Below, piece by piece: positions 1-6,851 of a stretch of DNA of 11,488 nt. Origin of the DNA: CAYQQJ01 sp964515945 (GTDB lineage: Bacteria; Pseudomonadota; Gammaproteobacteria; Pseudomonadales; Cellvibrionaceae); contig CAZEWY010000108.1 of NCBI GenBank assembly GCA_964515945.1, forward strand, positions 1 to 11,488, given 5' to 3'. The notes below the pieces were generated by a model. It searched no databases and was not told the DNA's origin. It was given only the letters and a program-made list of their open reading frames with translations. A program made the position numbers and the translations under genes. The number at the start of each line of letters is the position of its first letter. Within the stretch, counting starts at the first letter, position 1.

Positions 1-1307
1 TGGTCGTAGTCGCCAGCAAGGATACCCTTGAAGCCGGCAATGGTGTCTTTCAGTGAAACGTACACACCCGGCGAACCGGTAAAGACTTCCGCCACGTGGA
101 ACGGCTGGGACAGGAAGCGCTCGATTTTACGAGCCCGAGCCACGGTCAGTTTGTCTTCTTCCGACAGCTCGTCCATACCCAGAATTGCAATAATATCCTT
201 CAGTTCCTTGTAGCGCTGCAATACGGATTGCACGCCGCGAGCGGTATCGTAATGATCCTGACCGATGATCAGCGGGTCGAGCTGGCGGGACGTGGAATCC
301 AGCGGGTCAATCGCAGGATAGATACCCTTGGACGCGATATCCCGGCTCAGTACAACCGTGGAGTCCAGGTGGGCGAAAGTGGTCGCCGGAGACGGGTCGG
401 TCAGGTCATCCGCGGGAACGTATACGGCCTGAACAGAGGTAATGGAGCCCGTCTTGGTGGAGGTGATGCGCTCCTGGAGCACACCCATTTCTTCCGCCAG
501 AGTCGGCTGATAACCCACCGCCGACGGCATACGGCCGAGCAGTGCGGAGACTTCGGTACCCGCCAGAGTATAACGGTAGATGTTGTCCACGAAGAAGAGA
601 ACATCGCGGCCTTCATCGCGGAATTTTTCCGCCATGGTCAAACCGGTCAGGGCCACGCGCAAACGGTTGCCGGGTGGCTCGTTCATCTGGCCGTACACCA
701 TGGCCACCTTGTCCAATACGTTGGACTCTTTCATCTCGTGATAGAAGTCGTTACCTTCACGAGTACGCTCACCCACACCGGCGAACACGGATAGACCACT
801 GTGCTCTTTGGCGATATTGTTGATCAGTTCCATCATGTTCACGGTCTTGCCCACACCGGCACCACCGAACAGGCCGACCTTACCGCCCTTGGCGAAGGGA
901 CAAACCAGATCAATAACCTTGATGCCGGTTTCCAGCAGGTCAGCCGATGCAGCCAGCTCGTCATAGCTCGGTGCCTTGCGGTGGATCGGCATACGTGCTT
1001 CTTCACCGATGGGACCCGCTTCGTCGATGGGGTTGCCCAGAACATCCATGATGCGGCCCAGCGTCTGGGTGCCCACGGGGACGGAAATCGGATTGTTGGA
1101 ATTTTCAACCGCCAGTCCGCGACTGATGCCCTCCGAAGAACCCATGGCAATTGTACGCACAACGCCGTCACCTAACTGTTGCTGTACTTCGAGGGTCAAA
1201 CCCTTGTCGGCCACGGTCAGAGCGTCGTAAATGCTGGGTACGGAATCGCGTGGGAATTCCACGTCGATTACCGCACCGATAATCTGTACGATACGTCCGC
1301 TACTCAT
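1..1307 (-). CDS. atpD: ATP synthase F1 subunit beta, 3' end cut by window edge
   Basis: Catalytic subunit of F1; with alpha it forms the hexamer that makes ATP from ADP and phosphate on the cytoplasmic face of the inner membrane. The start is the ATG at 1305-1307 (MSSGRIVQIIGAVIDVEF), preceded by AGAGGAAG at 1313-1320. 435 full codons are visible and the frame runs open off the left edge. The last residues read LAGDYD, so about 25 C-terminal residues are missing compared with the 460-residue E. coli protein. Walker A GGAGVGKT is encoded at 843-866 (about residues 148-155). GERTREGND and the Walker B region FVDNIYRYTLAG follow in order. No frameshift was seen in the stretches translated by hand. 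It lies 53 nt after atpG as the last visible gene of the atp operon. Identification is secure; the truncation is a window artefact. Confidence 0.98.
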   Translation of the reverse strand, partial: MSSGRIVQIIGAVIDVEFPRDSVPSIYDALTVADKGLTLEVQQQLGDGVVRTIAMGSSEGISRGLAVENSNNPISVPVGTQTLGRIMDVLGNPIDEAGPIGEEARMPIHRKAPSYDELAASADLLETGIKVIDLVCPFAKGGKVGLFGGAGVGKTVNMMELINNIAKEHSGLSVFAGVGERTREGNDFYHEMKESNVLDKVAMVYGQMNEPPGNRLRVALTGLTMAEKFRDEGRDVLFFVDNIYRYTLAGTEVSALLGRMPSAVGYQPTLAEEMGVLQERITSTKTGSITSVQAVYVPADDLTDPSPATTFAHLDSTVVLSRDIASKGIYPAIDPLDSTSRQLDPLIIGQDHYDTARGVQSVLQRYKELKDIIAILGMDELSEEDKLTVARARKIERFLSQPFHVAEVFTGSPGVYVSLKDTIAGFKGILAGDYD

Positions 1308-1310
1308 GTC

Positions 1311-1345
1311 AGCTTCCTCTACCAAAAATATAAAAAGTTAAAATT
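1311..1345 (-). promoter_or_regulatory. U-rich translation initiation region of atpD
   Basis: Upstream of the atpD start the mRNA reads U-rich (TTTTAACTTTTTATATTTTT) and then the Shine-Dalgarno AGAGGAAG five nt before the ATG. U-rich tracts before a Shine-Dalgarno can raise initiation, as known for the E. coli atpE initiation region. Beta is needed in three copies per complex, so strong initiation here would make sense. The layout is seen directly; the enhancing role is inferred. Confidence 0.45.
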
Positions 1346-1362
1346 AAGGGTGCCCTTCAATT
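1342..1362 (-). other. Inverted repeat at the atpG stop, followed by U-rich RNA
   Basis: On the minus strand AATT-G-AAGGG, CA, CCCTT-AATT forms an imperfect, AU-rich hairpin (arms 1342-1350 and 1353-1362, one bulged G). It overlaps the atpG stop codon at 1361-1363 and is followed by a T-rich stretch. It resembles a weak intrinsic terminator but lies inside the operon. It could be an mRNA processing or stability element, or have no role. Confidence 0.4.
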
Positions 1363-2221
1363 AAACGGCAGACGCGCCGCTGACGATTTCCGACAGCTCC
1401 TGGGTAATGGCTGCCTGGCGCGCCTTGTTATAAACAAGCTGCAAATCGTCAATCAGATTACCGGCGTTATCGGTGGCGTTTTTCATGGCGATCATGCGGG
1501 CTGCCTGTTCGCAGGCACCGTTTTCGACCACAGCCTGATACACCTGGGATTCGATATAACGTGTTAATAAACCATCAAGCAGCTCATGGGCTTCGGGCTC
1601 GTATATGTAATCCCAGGGATGCTGCAGTTTTTCATCTTCGTCAGCCAATAGCGGCAGCACCTGTTGCACAAAAGGCACCTGCGTCATGGTGTTGACGAAT
1701 TCATTGCCCACCAGAAACAGCTTGTCGATCTTGCCGTCACTGAACGCGTCCAACATAACCTTGACGCTGCCAATCAGCTTGGCAACCGTGGGGGCTTCGC
1801 CAATATCGCGAACACTTGCCACAATGTTGCCACCAACACTGTTGAAGAAGCTGATGGACTTGGCGCCTATCAAACAGAGGTCAACGGCAACGCCCTGGTC
1901 AGCCCAAACCTTGCTGTCAATAATGGCTTTCTTGAACACATTGATATTCAGGCCTCCACAAAGACCCCGGTCGGTGGATACGATGATGTAACCCACCCGC
2001 TTGACTTCACGCTCCTCCAGATACACGTGTCTGTATTCCGGACTGGCATTCGCCAGGCGGCCGACAATGGAACGCATGCGCTGGGCATAGGGCTTGCCCG
2101 TTTGCATGCGCTCTTCGGCCTTGCGTTTTTTACTCGCAGCCACCATTTCCATGGCGCTGGTGATCTTCTGAGTATTTTTAATACTGCCGATCTGAGTGCG
2201 TATCTCTTTTCCGCTTGCCAT
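1361..2221 (-). CDS. atpG: ATP synthase F1 subunit gamma
   Basis: Central rotor shaft of F1, whose rotation inside the alpha3beta3 ring couples proton flow to catalysis. It has 286 residues, against 287 in E. coli. The N-terminal helix carries the family signature KEIRTQIGSIKNTQKITSAM followed by EMVAASKKRKAE (about residues 5-36). The C-terminal helix ends in ELSEIVSGASAV, close to the E. coli ending. It starts with ATG at 2219-2221. The upstream ribosome site is weak (GAGATAGG very near the start), so translation may be partly coupled to atpA, which ends 47 nt earlier. It lies between atpA and atpD in the standard order, and nothing about it is unusual. Confidence 0.98.
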   Translation of the reverse strand: MASGKEIRTQIGSIKNTQKITSAMEMVAASKKRKAEERMQTGKPYAQRMRSIVGRLANASPEYRHVYLEEREVKRVGYIIVSTDRGLCGGLNINVFKKAIIDSKVWADQGVAVDLCLIGAKSISFFNSVGGNIVASVRDIGEAPTVAKLIGSVKVMLDAFSDGKIDKLFLVGNEFVNTMTQVPFVQQVLPLLADEDEKLQHPWDYIYEPEAHELLDGLLTRYIESQVYQAVVENGACEQAARMIAMKNATDNAGNLIDDLQLVYNKARQAAITQELSEIVSGASAV

Positions 2222-2268
2222 TACCTATCTCGCTTCTGACAGTTTCAGCATTTGGCCTACAGTTGAAG

Positions 2269-3813
2269 CTACCAAGTCTGCGTGGCTTTGAAATTATCCA
2301 GGGCAGATTTGAAGCTGCCGGCAATCTCGTCGTTGTAGTTGCCAGTGTCTTCCACTGTCTTCATCAGCTCGGCATGTTGGCTGTGCATGTAGGACAGCAG
2401 GGCCGCTTCGAAGCTGCCGATCTTGTTGACTTCAACATCCGACAGATAGCCTTCGTTGGCCGCGTAAAGAACCACTGCCATCTCGGAAACCGACTGAGGC
2501 GAATACTGCTTCTGCTTCATGAGTTCGGTCACGCGCTCGCCGTGCTCCAACTGTGCCTTGGTGGCCTCGTCGAGATCCGACGCAAACTGGGAGAAAGCCG
2601 CCAGTTCACGGTATTGAGCCAGTGCGGTACGAATACCACCGGACAATTTCTTGATTACTTTGGTCTGAGCCGCGCCACCCACTCGGGAAACCGACACACC
2701 GGCGTTCATCGCCGGGCGGATGCCCGCGTTGAACAGGTCGGATTCCAGGAAGATCTGACCGTCGGTAATGGAAATCACGTTGGTCGGTACGAAGGCGGAG
2801 ACGTCGCCCGCCTGGGTTTCGATCAGGGGCAGGGCGGTCAGGGAACCGGTTTTGCCTTTGACTTCACCATTGGTCAGTCTTTCGACTTCAGCGGCGTTTA
2901 CCCGCGCAGCGCGCTCGAGAAGACGTGAGTGCAGATAGAAGACGTCACCAGGGTAGGCTTCACGACCCGGCGGGCGACGCAACAGCAGGGAGATCTGACG
3001 GTAGGCCCAGGCCTGCTTGGTCAAATCATCATAGATGATCAGCGCGTCTTCACCGCGGTCGCGGTAATACTCACCCATGGTGCAGCCGGCGAAAGGCGCC
3101 AGGAACTGCATGGCAGCGGGGTCAGCGGCAGTAGCGGCAACCACGATGGTGTGCTCCATGGCGCCATGCTCTTCCAGCTTGCGCACAACGGCGGCAACGG
3201 AGGAGGCCTTCTGGCCAACGGCGACATAGATACACTTAATACCGGTATTTTTCTGGTTGATAATCGCATCGATGGCCACGGCGGTCTTGCCGGTCTGGCG
3301 GTCGCCGATAATCAGCTCACGTTGACCGCGGCCGATTGGCACCATGGCGTCGATGGCTTTCAGGCCGATCTGCACCGGCTCGTCAACCGACTGACGGGCG
3401 ATAACACCGGGGGCGATTTTTTCGATGGCGTCGGTTTTCTTGGTATTCAAAGGTCCCTTGCCATCGATGGGGTTGCCCAGGGCATCCACGACGCGACCCT
3501 GCAATTCGGGGCCTACCGGAACTTCAAGAATGCGGCCGGTACACTTACAGGTCTGGCCTTCGGCCACACCCTGGTAGTCACCCAGAACAACGGCGCCGAC
3601 GGAATCGCGCTCGAGGTTCAGGGCCATACCGAAAATGCCGCCTTCAAACTCGATCATTTCGCCGTACATAACATCGGCCAGACCGTGAATACGGATGATA
3701 CCGTCGCTTACGGAAACGACTGTACCTTCATTTTGTGCTTTGACAGTTACATCGAGACTCTCGATGCGCTGCTTGATAATGTCACTGATTTCCGAAGGAT
3801 TCAGTTGCTGCAT
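2269..3813 (-). CDS. atpA: ATP synthase F1 subunit alpha
   Basis: Non-catalytic nucleotide-binding subunit of the F1 hexamer. It has 514 residues, against 513 in E. coli. Domains in order are the N-terminal beta-barrel (about 1-95, with the first 20 or so residues expected to bind subunit delta), the nucleotide-binding domain with Walker A GDRQTGKT at residues 170-177 (Lys176), and the C-terminal helical domain. The motif SVSRVGGAAQTK carries the conserved arginine that reaches the catalytic site on beta. The start ATG at 3811-3813 has a clear GAGGAA Shine-Dalgarno at 3820-3825, six nt away. It lies between atpH (70-nt spacer) and atpG (47-nt spacer). There is no sign of disruption. Confidence 0.99.
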   Translation of the reverse strand: MQQLNPSEISDIIKQRIESLDVTVKAQNEGTVVSVSDGIIRIHGLADVMYGEMIEFEGGIFGMALNLERDSVGAVVLGDYQGVAEGQTCKCTGRILEVPVGPELQGRVVDALGNPIDGKGPLNTKKTDAIEKIAPGVIARQSVDEPVQIGLKAIDAMVPIGRGQRELIIGDRQTGKTAVAIDAIINQKNTGIKCIYVAVGQKASSVAAVVRKLEEHGAMEHTIVVAATAADPAAMQFLAPFAGCTMGEYYRDRGEDALIIYDDLTKQAWAYRQISLLLRRPPGREAYPGDVFYLHSRLLERAARVNAAEVERLTNGEVKGKTGSLTALPLIETQAGDVSAFVPTNVISITDGQIFLESDLFNAGIRPAMNAGVSVSRVGGAAQTKVIKKLSGGIRTALAQYRELAAFSQFASDLDEATKAQLEHGERVTELMKQKQYSPQSVSEMAVVLYAANEGYLSDVEVNKIGSFEAALLSYMHSQHAELMKTVEDTGNYNDEIAGSFKSALDNFKATQTW

Positions 3814-3848
3814 GCTCTGTTCCTCAATCCTGTTCGATTAGGCGGTCT

Positions 3849-3866
3849 CTTTACTTAGAGGTAAAG
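3849..3866 (-). other. Short inverted repeat in the atpH-atpA spacer
   Basis: CTTTAC at 3849-3854 and GTAAAG at 3861-3866 are perfect 6-bp arms around a 6-nt loop. The RNA hairpin would sit about 25 nt upstream of the atpA Shine-Dalgarno. It is weak and has no U tail, so it is not a terminator. It partly overlaps the first unit of the tandem repeat at 3854-3898. Confidence 0.35.
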
Positions 3867-3898
3867 TGCTTAGAGATAAAGTATTAAGCGGTAAGTGT
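3854..3898. repeat. Three imperfect 15-bp tandem units across the atpH stop
   Basis: The plus-strand units are CTTAGAGGTAAAGTG (3854-3868), CTTAGAGATAAAGTA (3869-3883) and TTAAGCGGTAAGTGT (3884-3898). The first two match at 13 of 15 positions. The third, which contains the atpH stop codon at 3884-3886 and its last codons, is a more diverged relative. This looks like a slippage duplication of the 3' end of atpH into the spacer before atpA. Confidence 0.6.
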
Positions 3899-4420
3899 TT
3901 CGGCAAGTTTGATCAGTCGTCCGCGCACTGTGCCATCGATGACGGTATCACCCGCGCGCACCAGGGCGCCGCCCAACAAGCTCGAATCTACGTGGCTTGT
4001 CAGTTCAACCGCTCTTTCCAGTTTACTGGCCAATGCTTTACTGAATTTTTGCTGCTCGGCTTCTGTCAGTGGGAACGCCGTGGTGATTTCCACGTCCACT
4101 GTTTTTTCCAGCTGCGATTTCAGGGTGGAATACTGCTCGGCGATTTCCGCCAACAGTCCCAGGCGCTTGTTGTCCGCCAACACGTGAATAAAGTTTACGA
4201 AATCCTTGCCGAGGGCATCGCCAAAGACATCCGAGAATGCCTTGGCTTTGGCGTCGCCGCTAAGGCCGGGGGCATCCAGCAGTGCTTGCACCGTGCCCTG
4301 ACCCGCCACGGTGGAAACCAGGTTCAACATGGTGAACCATGGATCCAGATTTTTGGTCGCCTGGGCATGTCGAAACGCTGCTTTGGCGTACGGACGTGCC
4401 AGGGTTGCCAGTTCAGCCAT
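3884..4420 (-). CDS. atpH: ATP synthase F1 subunit delta
   Basis: Peripheral stalk subunit that ties the b-subunit dimer to the top of the alpha3beta3 ring. It has 178 residues, against 177 in E. coli. The start MAELATLARPYAKAAFRHAQ is the family's N-terminal helical signature, and the C-terminal end VIDGTVRGRLIKLAETL matches the conserved tail, including the IDGTVRGRL motif. ATG at 4418-4420 is preceded by GAGGAG (4429-4434) with 8-nt spacing. It lies 29 nt after atpF. Three 15-bp repeat units start at its stop codon and run into the spacer; the protein itself looks intact. Confidence 0.97.
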   Translation of the reverse strand: MAELATLARPYAKAAFRHAQATKNLDPWFTMLNLVSTVAGQGTVQALLDAPGLSGDAKAKAFSDVFGDALGKDFVNFIHVLADNKRLGLLAEIAEQYSTLKSQLEKTVDVEITTAFPLTEAEQQKFSKALASKLERAVELTSHVDSSLLGGALVRAGDTVIDGTVRGRLIKLAETLTA

Positions 4421-4449
4421 TAGGCTTTCTCCTCGATAGTCATATGGCC

Positions 4450-4920
4450 CTAGAGCTCATCGGCGAGCTTGTCGACGATAGCGGAATGGGCCTTTTTATC
4501 AATGGCGGATCCGAGGATGCGCTCGGCACCGGTCAGTGCCAAAGCGGCCACCTGGCGACGCAAATCTTCCTTCGCACGCTGAACCTGCTGATCAACCTCG
4601 GCCTGGGCCAGGGATTTGATGCGATCAGCCTCGACGCGAGCCTGCTCTTTGGCCTCTTCCACGATCTGGCTTGCGCGCTTGTTGGCCTGATCAACGATGT
4701 TGGAGGCCTGTTGCTTGGCATCCTGCATCTGTTGCGCGGCCTTCTTCTGCGCAAGTTCGAGATCTTTATCGGCGCGATCCGCAGCCTGCAGACCCTCTGC
4801 AATCCTCTTCTCACGCTCGGCCATGATATTGATAAGCGCTGGCCAGATGTACTTGGTACAGAAGGCGATAAACACCAGAAACGTAATCGTTTGGCCGATT
4901 AGGGTCAGGTTGATATTCAC
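4450..4920 (-). CDS. atpF: ATP synthase Fo subunit b
   Basis: Membrane-anchored peripheral stalk subunit that works as a dimer, connecting subunit a in the membrane to delta and F1. It has 156 residues, the same length as E. coli. One N-terminal transmembrane segment (about residues 5-25) is followed by a long, charged, Ala/Gln/Lys/Glu-rich helix expected to form the coiled coil, ending in IVDKLADEL, very like the E. coli tail IVDKLVAEL. The start is GTG (4918-4920). An in-frame stop lies upstream and no ATG lies between, and AGAGGT at 4927-4932 sits six nt away, so GTG is well supported. It lies between atpE (51 nt) and atpH (29 nt). Confidence 0.97.
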   Translation of the reverse strand: MNINLTLIGQTITFLVFIAFCTKYIWPALINIMAEREKRIAEGLQAADRADKDLELAQKKAAQQMQDAKQQASNIVDQANKRASQIVEEAKEQARVEADRIKSLAQAEVDQQVQRAKEDLRRQVAALALTGAERILGSAIDKKAHSAIVDKLADEL

Positions 4921-4933
4921 ACCAACACCTCTT
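4921..4933 (-). promoter_or_regulatory. Ribosome binding site supporting the atpF GTG start
   Basis: The minus strand reads AAGAGGTGTTGGT directly before GTG. The AGAGGT core is at 4927-4932 with a six-nt spacer. No in-frame ATG exists between the upstream stop and this GTG, so this site fixes the atpF start. Confidence 0.7.
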
Positions 4934-4971
4934 GCTTGTGAATGAATGAGTTAAAGCAAAGAAGCCCGATA

Positions 4972-5220
4972 TTAGCCTGCCAGACCCGGTGCGATCACGA
5001 AGATCAGGTACATACCAACACCCACGCCGATCATGGGAACGGCGTCAAGCAGACCAGCCATCAGGAACATTTTGCCTTGCAGTGCAGGGCTCTGTTCCGG
5101 CTGACGGGCAGAACCTTCAAGCAGTTTTCCGCCGAGCGTACCAAAACCGATAGCCGTGCCCAGAGCACCCAAACCGATCATGATTGCACTTGCAATGTAA
5201 ACCAAACCTAACGCTTCCAT
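4972..5220 (-). CDS. atpE: ATP synthase Fo subunit c
   Basis: Subunit of the membrane c-ring, the proton-driven rotor of Fo. It has 82 residues with two transmembrane helices (about 6-31 and 50-77) joined by the polar loop containing RQP (39-41). The essential carboxylate is Asp59 in GLLDAVPMIG, equivalent to Asp61 of E. coli. The first helix carries the glycine-rich motif GTAIGFGTLGG used in ring packing. I see no residue pattern that points to sodium coupling, so proton coupling is inferred. The ATG start at 5218-5220 has a strong AGGAGA Shine-Dalgarno behind a U-rich run. It lies between atpB (47 nt) and atpF (51 nt). Confidence 0.98.
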   Translation of the reverse strand: MEALGLVYIASAIMIGLGALGTAIGFGTLGGKLLEGSARQPEQSPALQGKMFLMAGLLDAVPMIGVGVGMYLIFVIAPGLAG

Positions 5221-5245
5221 TGTTTTCTCCTAAAAAGATAAATAG
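5221..5245 (-). promoter_or_regulatory. Strong translation initiation region of atpE
   Basis: The minus strand reads TATTTATCTTTTTAGGAG and then AAAACA before the ATG: a U-rich stretch, a near-consensus Shine-Dalgarno and an A-rich spacer. Subunit c is needed in about ten copies per complex. The E. coli atpE gene is known to have an unusually efficient initiation region of similar composition. The equivalent role here is inferred. Confidence 0.6.
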
Positions 5246-5267
5246 TGATGATGAAGTTGAAACCTAA

Positions 5268-6182
5268 TTAATGTTCGTCCGGCACATCATGCGCCATAGC
5301 CATATATACCGCAGTCAGGATCATAAAGATGAACGCCTGCAACGTGATAATCAGAATATGGAATACCGCCCAACCCCATTGGAGCACCCCCGCGAAAACA
5401 CCCAGCACCAGACCGGCACCGAACATGAGGGCGATAAGCACAAAAATCATTTCGCCAGCATACATGTTGCCGAACAGTCGCAGGCCGAGAGATATGGGTT
5501 TGGAAATCAGTGACACCAGTTCGAGTACCAGGTTGATCGGGATCAGGAAAATATCCACATACCAGCGGCCTGAGTGGAAAGGGTGCAGGGTGTATTCCTT
5601 GATAAAACCGAGGAAGCCTTTCTCCTTGATGCTGAAAAATATCATCATAAAGAAGACGGCAATGGACATGCCCATGGTGACATTGGGGTCTGTGGTGGGA
5701 ACAACCTTGAAGAACAGGTGATCATTGCCGCTGACCTGCTGCGCGGCCATGGGCAGCCAGTCCACTGGAAAGAGGTCCATCAGGTTCATCAGGAAGACCC
5801 ACACAAAAATGGTCAGCGACATGGGCGCTACCATTCTGTTCTTGCTGTGGAAGACGTCCTTCACAATGCCATTGACGAATTCAACCACCAGCTCAACGAA
5901 GCTCTGGAATCCCGACGGGGTATCAGTGGTCGCCTTTTTGGCGGCACGCTGGAACAGAAAACAGAACAGAATGCCGAGGAAAATGGCCCAGCCAAGGCTG
6001 TCCAGATGCACTGCCCAGAAACCCATATCGGTCGCTTCTTCAGCGTTGTGGGCCAGCGTCCAGGTGGATTCCTGCAAAACGGTACCGTCCTCACGTACAT
6101 AACCTTCCGGCAACTTGCCGAATGCCATGTTCTGCAAATGGTGTTGAATATACCCGGTCGAGGTTAGCTCTTCGCTTGCCAT
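5268..6182 (-). CDS. atpB: ATP synthase Fo subunit a
   Basis: Stator subunit of Fo providing the proton half-channels against the c-ring. From the ATG at 6180-6182 (MASEELTSTGYIQHHL) it has 304 residues. I prefer this start because it aligns with the E. coli start MASENMTPQDYIGHHL; a GTG five codons upstream (6195-6197, giving MQKTL) is also open. Neither start has a strong ribosome site. The essential arginine is Arg235 in SLGLRLFGNMYAGE (Arg210 in E. coli). His275 in VFHIL and Gln282 in TLQAFIF match the other channel residues. The protein is about 33 residues longer than E. coli, mostly from an N-terminal insertion (about residues 25-50) before the first membrane helix. It ends in AHDVPDEH. 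Confidence 0.97.
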   Translation of the reverse strand: MASEELTSTGYIQHHLQNMAFGKLPEGYVREDGTVLQESTWTLAHNAEEATDMGFWAVHLDSLGWAIFLGILFCFLFQRAAKKATTDTPSGFQSFVELVVEFVNGIVKDVFHSKNRMVAPMSLTIFVWVFLMNLMDLFPVDWLPMAAQQVSGNDHLFFKVVPTTDPNVTMGMSIAVFFMMIFFSIKEKGFLGFIKEYTLHPFHSGRWYVDIFLIPINLVLELVSLISKPISLGLRLFGNMYAGEMIFVLIALMFGAGLVLGVFAGVLQWGWAVFHILIITLQAFIFMILTAVYMAMAHDVPDEH

Positions 6183-6204
6183 AAGAGTTTTCTGCACCCA
6201 AAAA

Positions 6205-6585
6205 TTAATCTGTCATTCGTCGGCTGACTTCGCGGGCCAGAAACCACTGCGAAGCAATCATAAAACAATAGGCACTCATCAGTGCCGTCACATCCAGGGG
6301 CCGCACCAGTTGAAAAACAACCGCGAATCCGACCACCGCAAGCATCAGCTTGCCAAGCTGCCCCCGGTAAAACGCCCGTACCACGAGCTGAACCGAGTCT
6401 TTACCCGAGTAACGGAAAGCGTAAGCGGTGAAATAGGCATTGGGCAGAATAAAAAGAAAACCTCCCAATAGCGCGGAATATGCAGCGACCTTTGATGCAG
6501 CCAGAAGTACCAGTACTACAGGCAGCAACAAAGCCAGTTGTATCCCGGATACAACCAGCGCGGGGGAATTCACTCTGCCTGTCAC
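6205..6585 (-). CDS. atpI: ATP synthase protein I
   Basis: Small membrane protein at the head of most atp operons; in studied bacteria it is thought to assist c-ring assembly or magnesium supply and is not part of the final enzyme. It has 126 residues, as in E. coli, with about four hydrophobic segments (roughly 11-30, 36-57, 74-94 and 99-117) and no enzymatic motif. Sequence conservation in this family is low, so the call rests on length, hydrophobic pattern and position. The start is probably GTG at 6583-6585, with GGTGGG as a weak upstream site; GTG at 6571-6573 is possible. An in-frame TAG at 6589-6591 rules out anything longer. It lies 22 nt before atpB and follows a roughly 260-nt leader. 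Confidence 0.88.
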   Translation of the reverse strand: MTGRVNSPALVVSGIQLALLLPVVLVLLAASKVAAYSALLGGFLFILPNAYFTAYAFRYSGKDSVQLVVRAFYRGQLGKLMLAVVGFAVVFQLVRPLDVTALMSAYCFMIASQWFLAREVSRRMTD

Positions 6586-6588
6586 TCG

Positions 6589-6624
6589 CTAACCCACCGT
6601 AACTTTCTAACCCGCCGCTATTTG
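6589..6624. repeat. Two imperfect 18-bp tandem units before atpI
   Basis: CTAACCCACCG at 6589-6599 and CTAACCCGCCG at 6607-6617 match at 10 of 11 positions and are offset by 18 bp; over the full 18-bp unit 13 positions match. In the mRNA this gives GGCGGGTTAG and GGTGGGTTAG a few bases before the atpI GTG. The nearer copy could serve as a weak ribosome binding site. Confidence 0.5.
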
Positions 6625-6759
6625 CGGAAAATCTCCGGACCGTCTCAGGCCACTTCGGGTTTGGTAGCTGTGAACTGCTTGATCGGCCCCGGTAGCCAAT
6701 CGACCCATTCTGCGCATACGCATTTTTGGGGATGACAACCAGAATCCGAGGGATCACCT

Positions 6760-6786
6760 AAAAGGTCAGCACGGCATGGCGCTGAC
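6760..6786 (-). terminator. Leader hairpin with short U run, possible attenuator
   Basis: The minus strand reads GTCAGCGC, CATGCC, GTGCTGAC: an 8-bp stem with one G-U pair and a 6-nt loop (6765-6786), followed by C and TTTT (6760-6764). It lies about 60 nt into the predicted atp transcript. The U run is short and then breaks to AGG, so a complete terminator is unlikely. Partial attenuation or simple RNA structure are the alternatives. Confidence 0.35.
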
Positions 6787-6810
6787 AAAATCCTGCACCC
6801 TTCATACTCA

Positions 6811-6835
6811 GGCGACATCGGTCAAAAGACCGCCG
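6811..6835 (-). other. Hairpin near the 5' end of the atp transcript
   Basis: The minus strand can pair GGCG with CGCC and CGGTC with GACCG around a TTTT loop, with an asymmetric internal loop. It would begin about 10 nt from the predicted transcription start. Such 5'-end hairpins often protect mRNAs from RppH and RNase E; that role is inferred. Confidence 0.4.
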
Positions 6836-6851
6836 CCCTGGAGCGGACGCG

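Larger units (their letters stand above)
6586..6845 (-). other. Probable 5' leader of the atp operon mRNA
   Basis: This is the part of the gene-free stretch 6586-7000 that lies between the predicted transcription start near 6845 and atpI. It is long for a leader and can form several hairpins: 6811-6835 (CGGTC, TTTT, GACCG, extended by GGCG/CGCC), 6765-6786, 6681-6701 (GATTGGC/GCCGATC with one wobble pair, 7-nt loop) and 6615-6627 (CCGC, AAATA, GCGG). I recognise no known riboswitch class. The out-of-frame open reading frame starting at 6757 runs into atpI and does not look like a protein. Confidence 0.5.

Noticed and set aside
88..103. parS-like CCACGTGGAAC in atpD
   Set aside because: The palindromic core and right half fit, but the left arm is wrong (about 12 of 16 positions). 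The bases encode the conserved FHVAEVF stretch of beta, so codon constraint explains the match.
96..794. 232-codon open frame on the plus strand opposite atpD
   Set aside because: Antisense to conserved beta-subunit coding sequence; no ribosome site or family resemblance.
1..1307. atpD as a truncated pseudogene
   Set aside because: The frame is open to the window edge and all catalytic motifs are intact; the missing end is due to the window boundary.
2929..3858. 309-codon open frame on the plus strand opposite atpA
   Set aside because: Antisense shadow of atpA with low-complexity Gly/Ala/Asp composition and no family resemblance.
6401..6757. 118-codon minus-strand frame in the atp leader overlapping atpI
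   Set aside because: Its second half is the out-of-frame reading of atpI, the first half shows no conserved motif or good ribosome site, and composition is unlike a protein. A short leader peptide cannot be excluded but is not supported.
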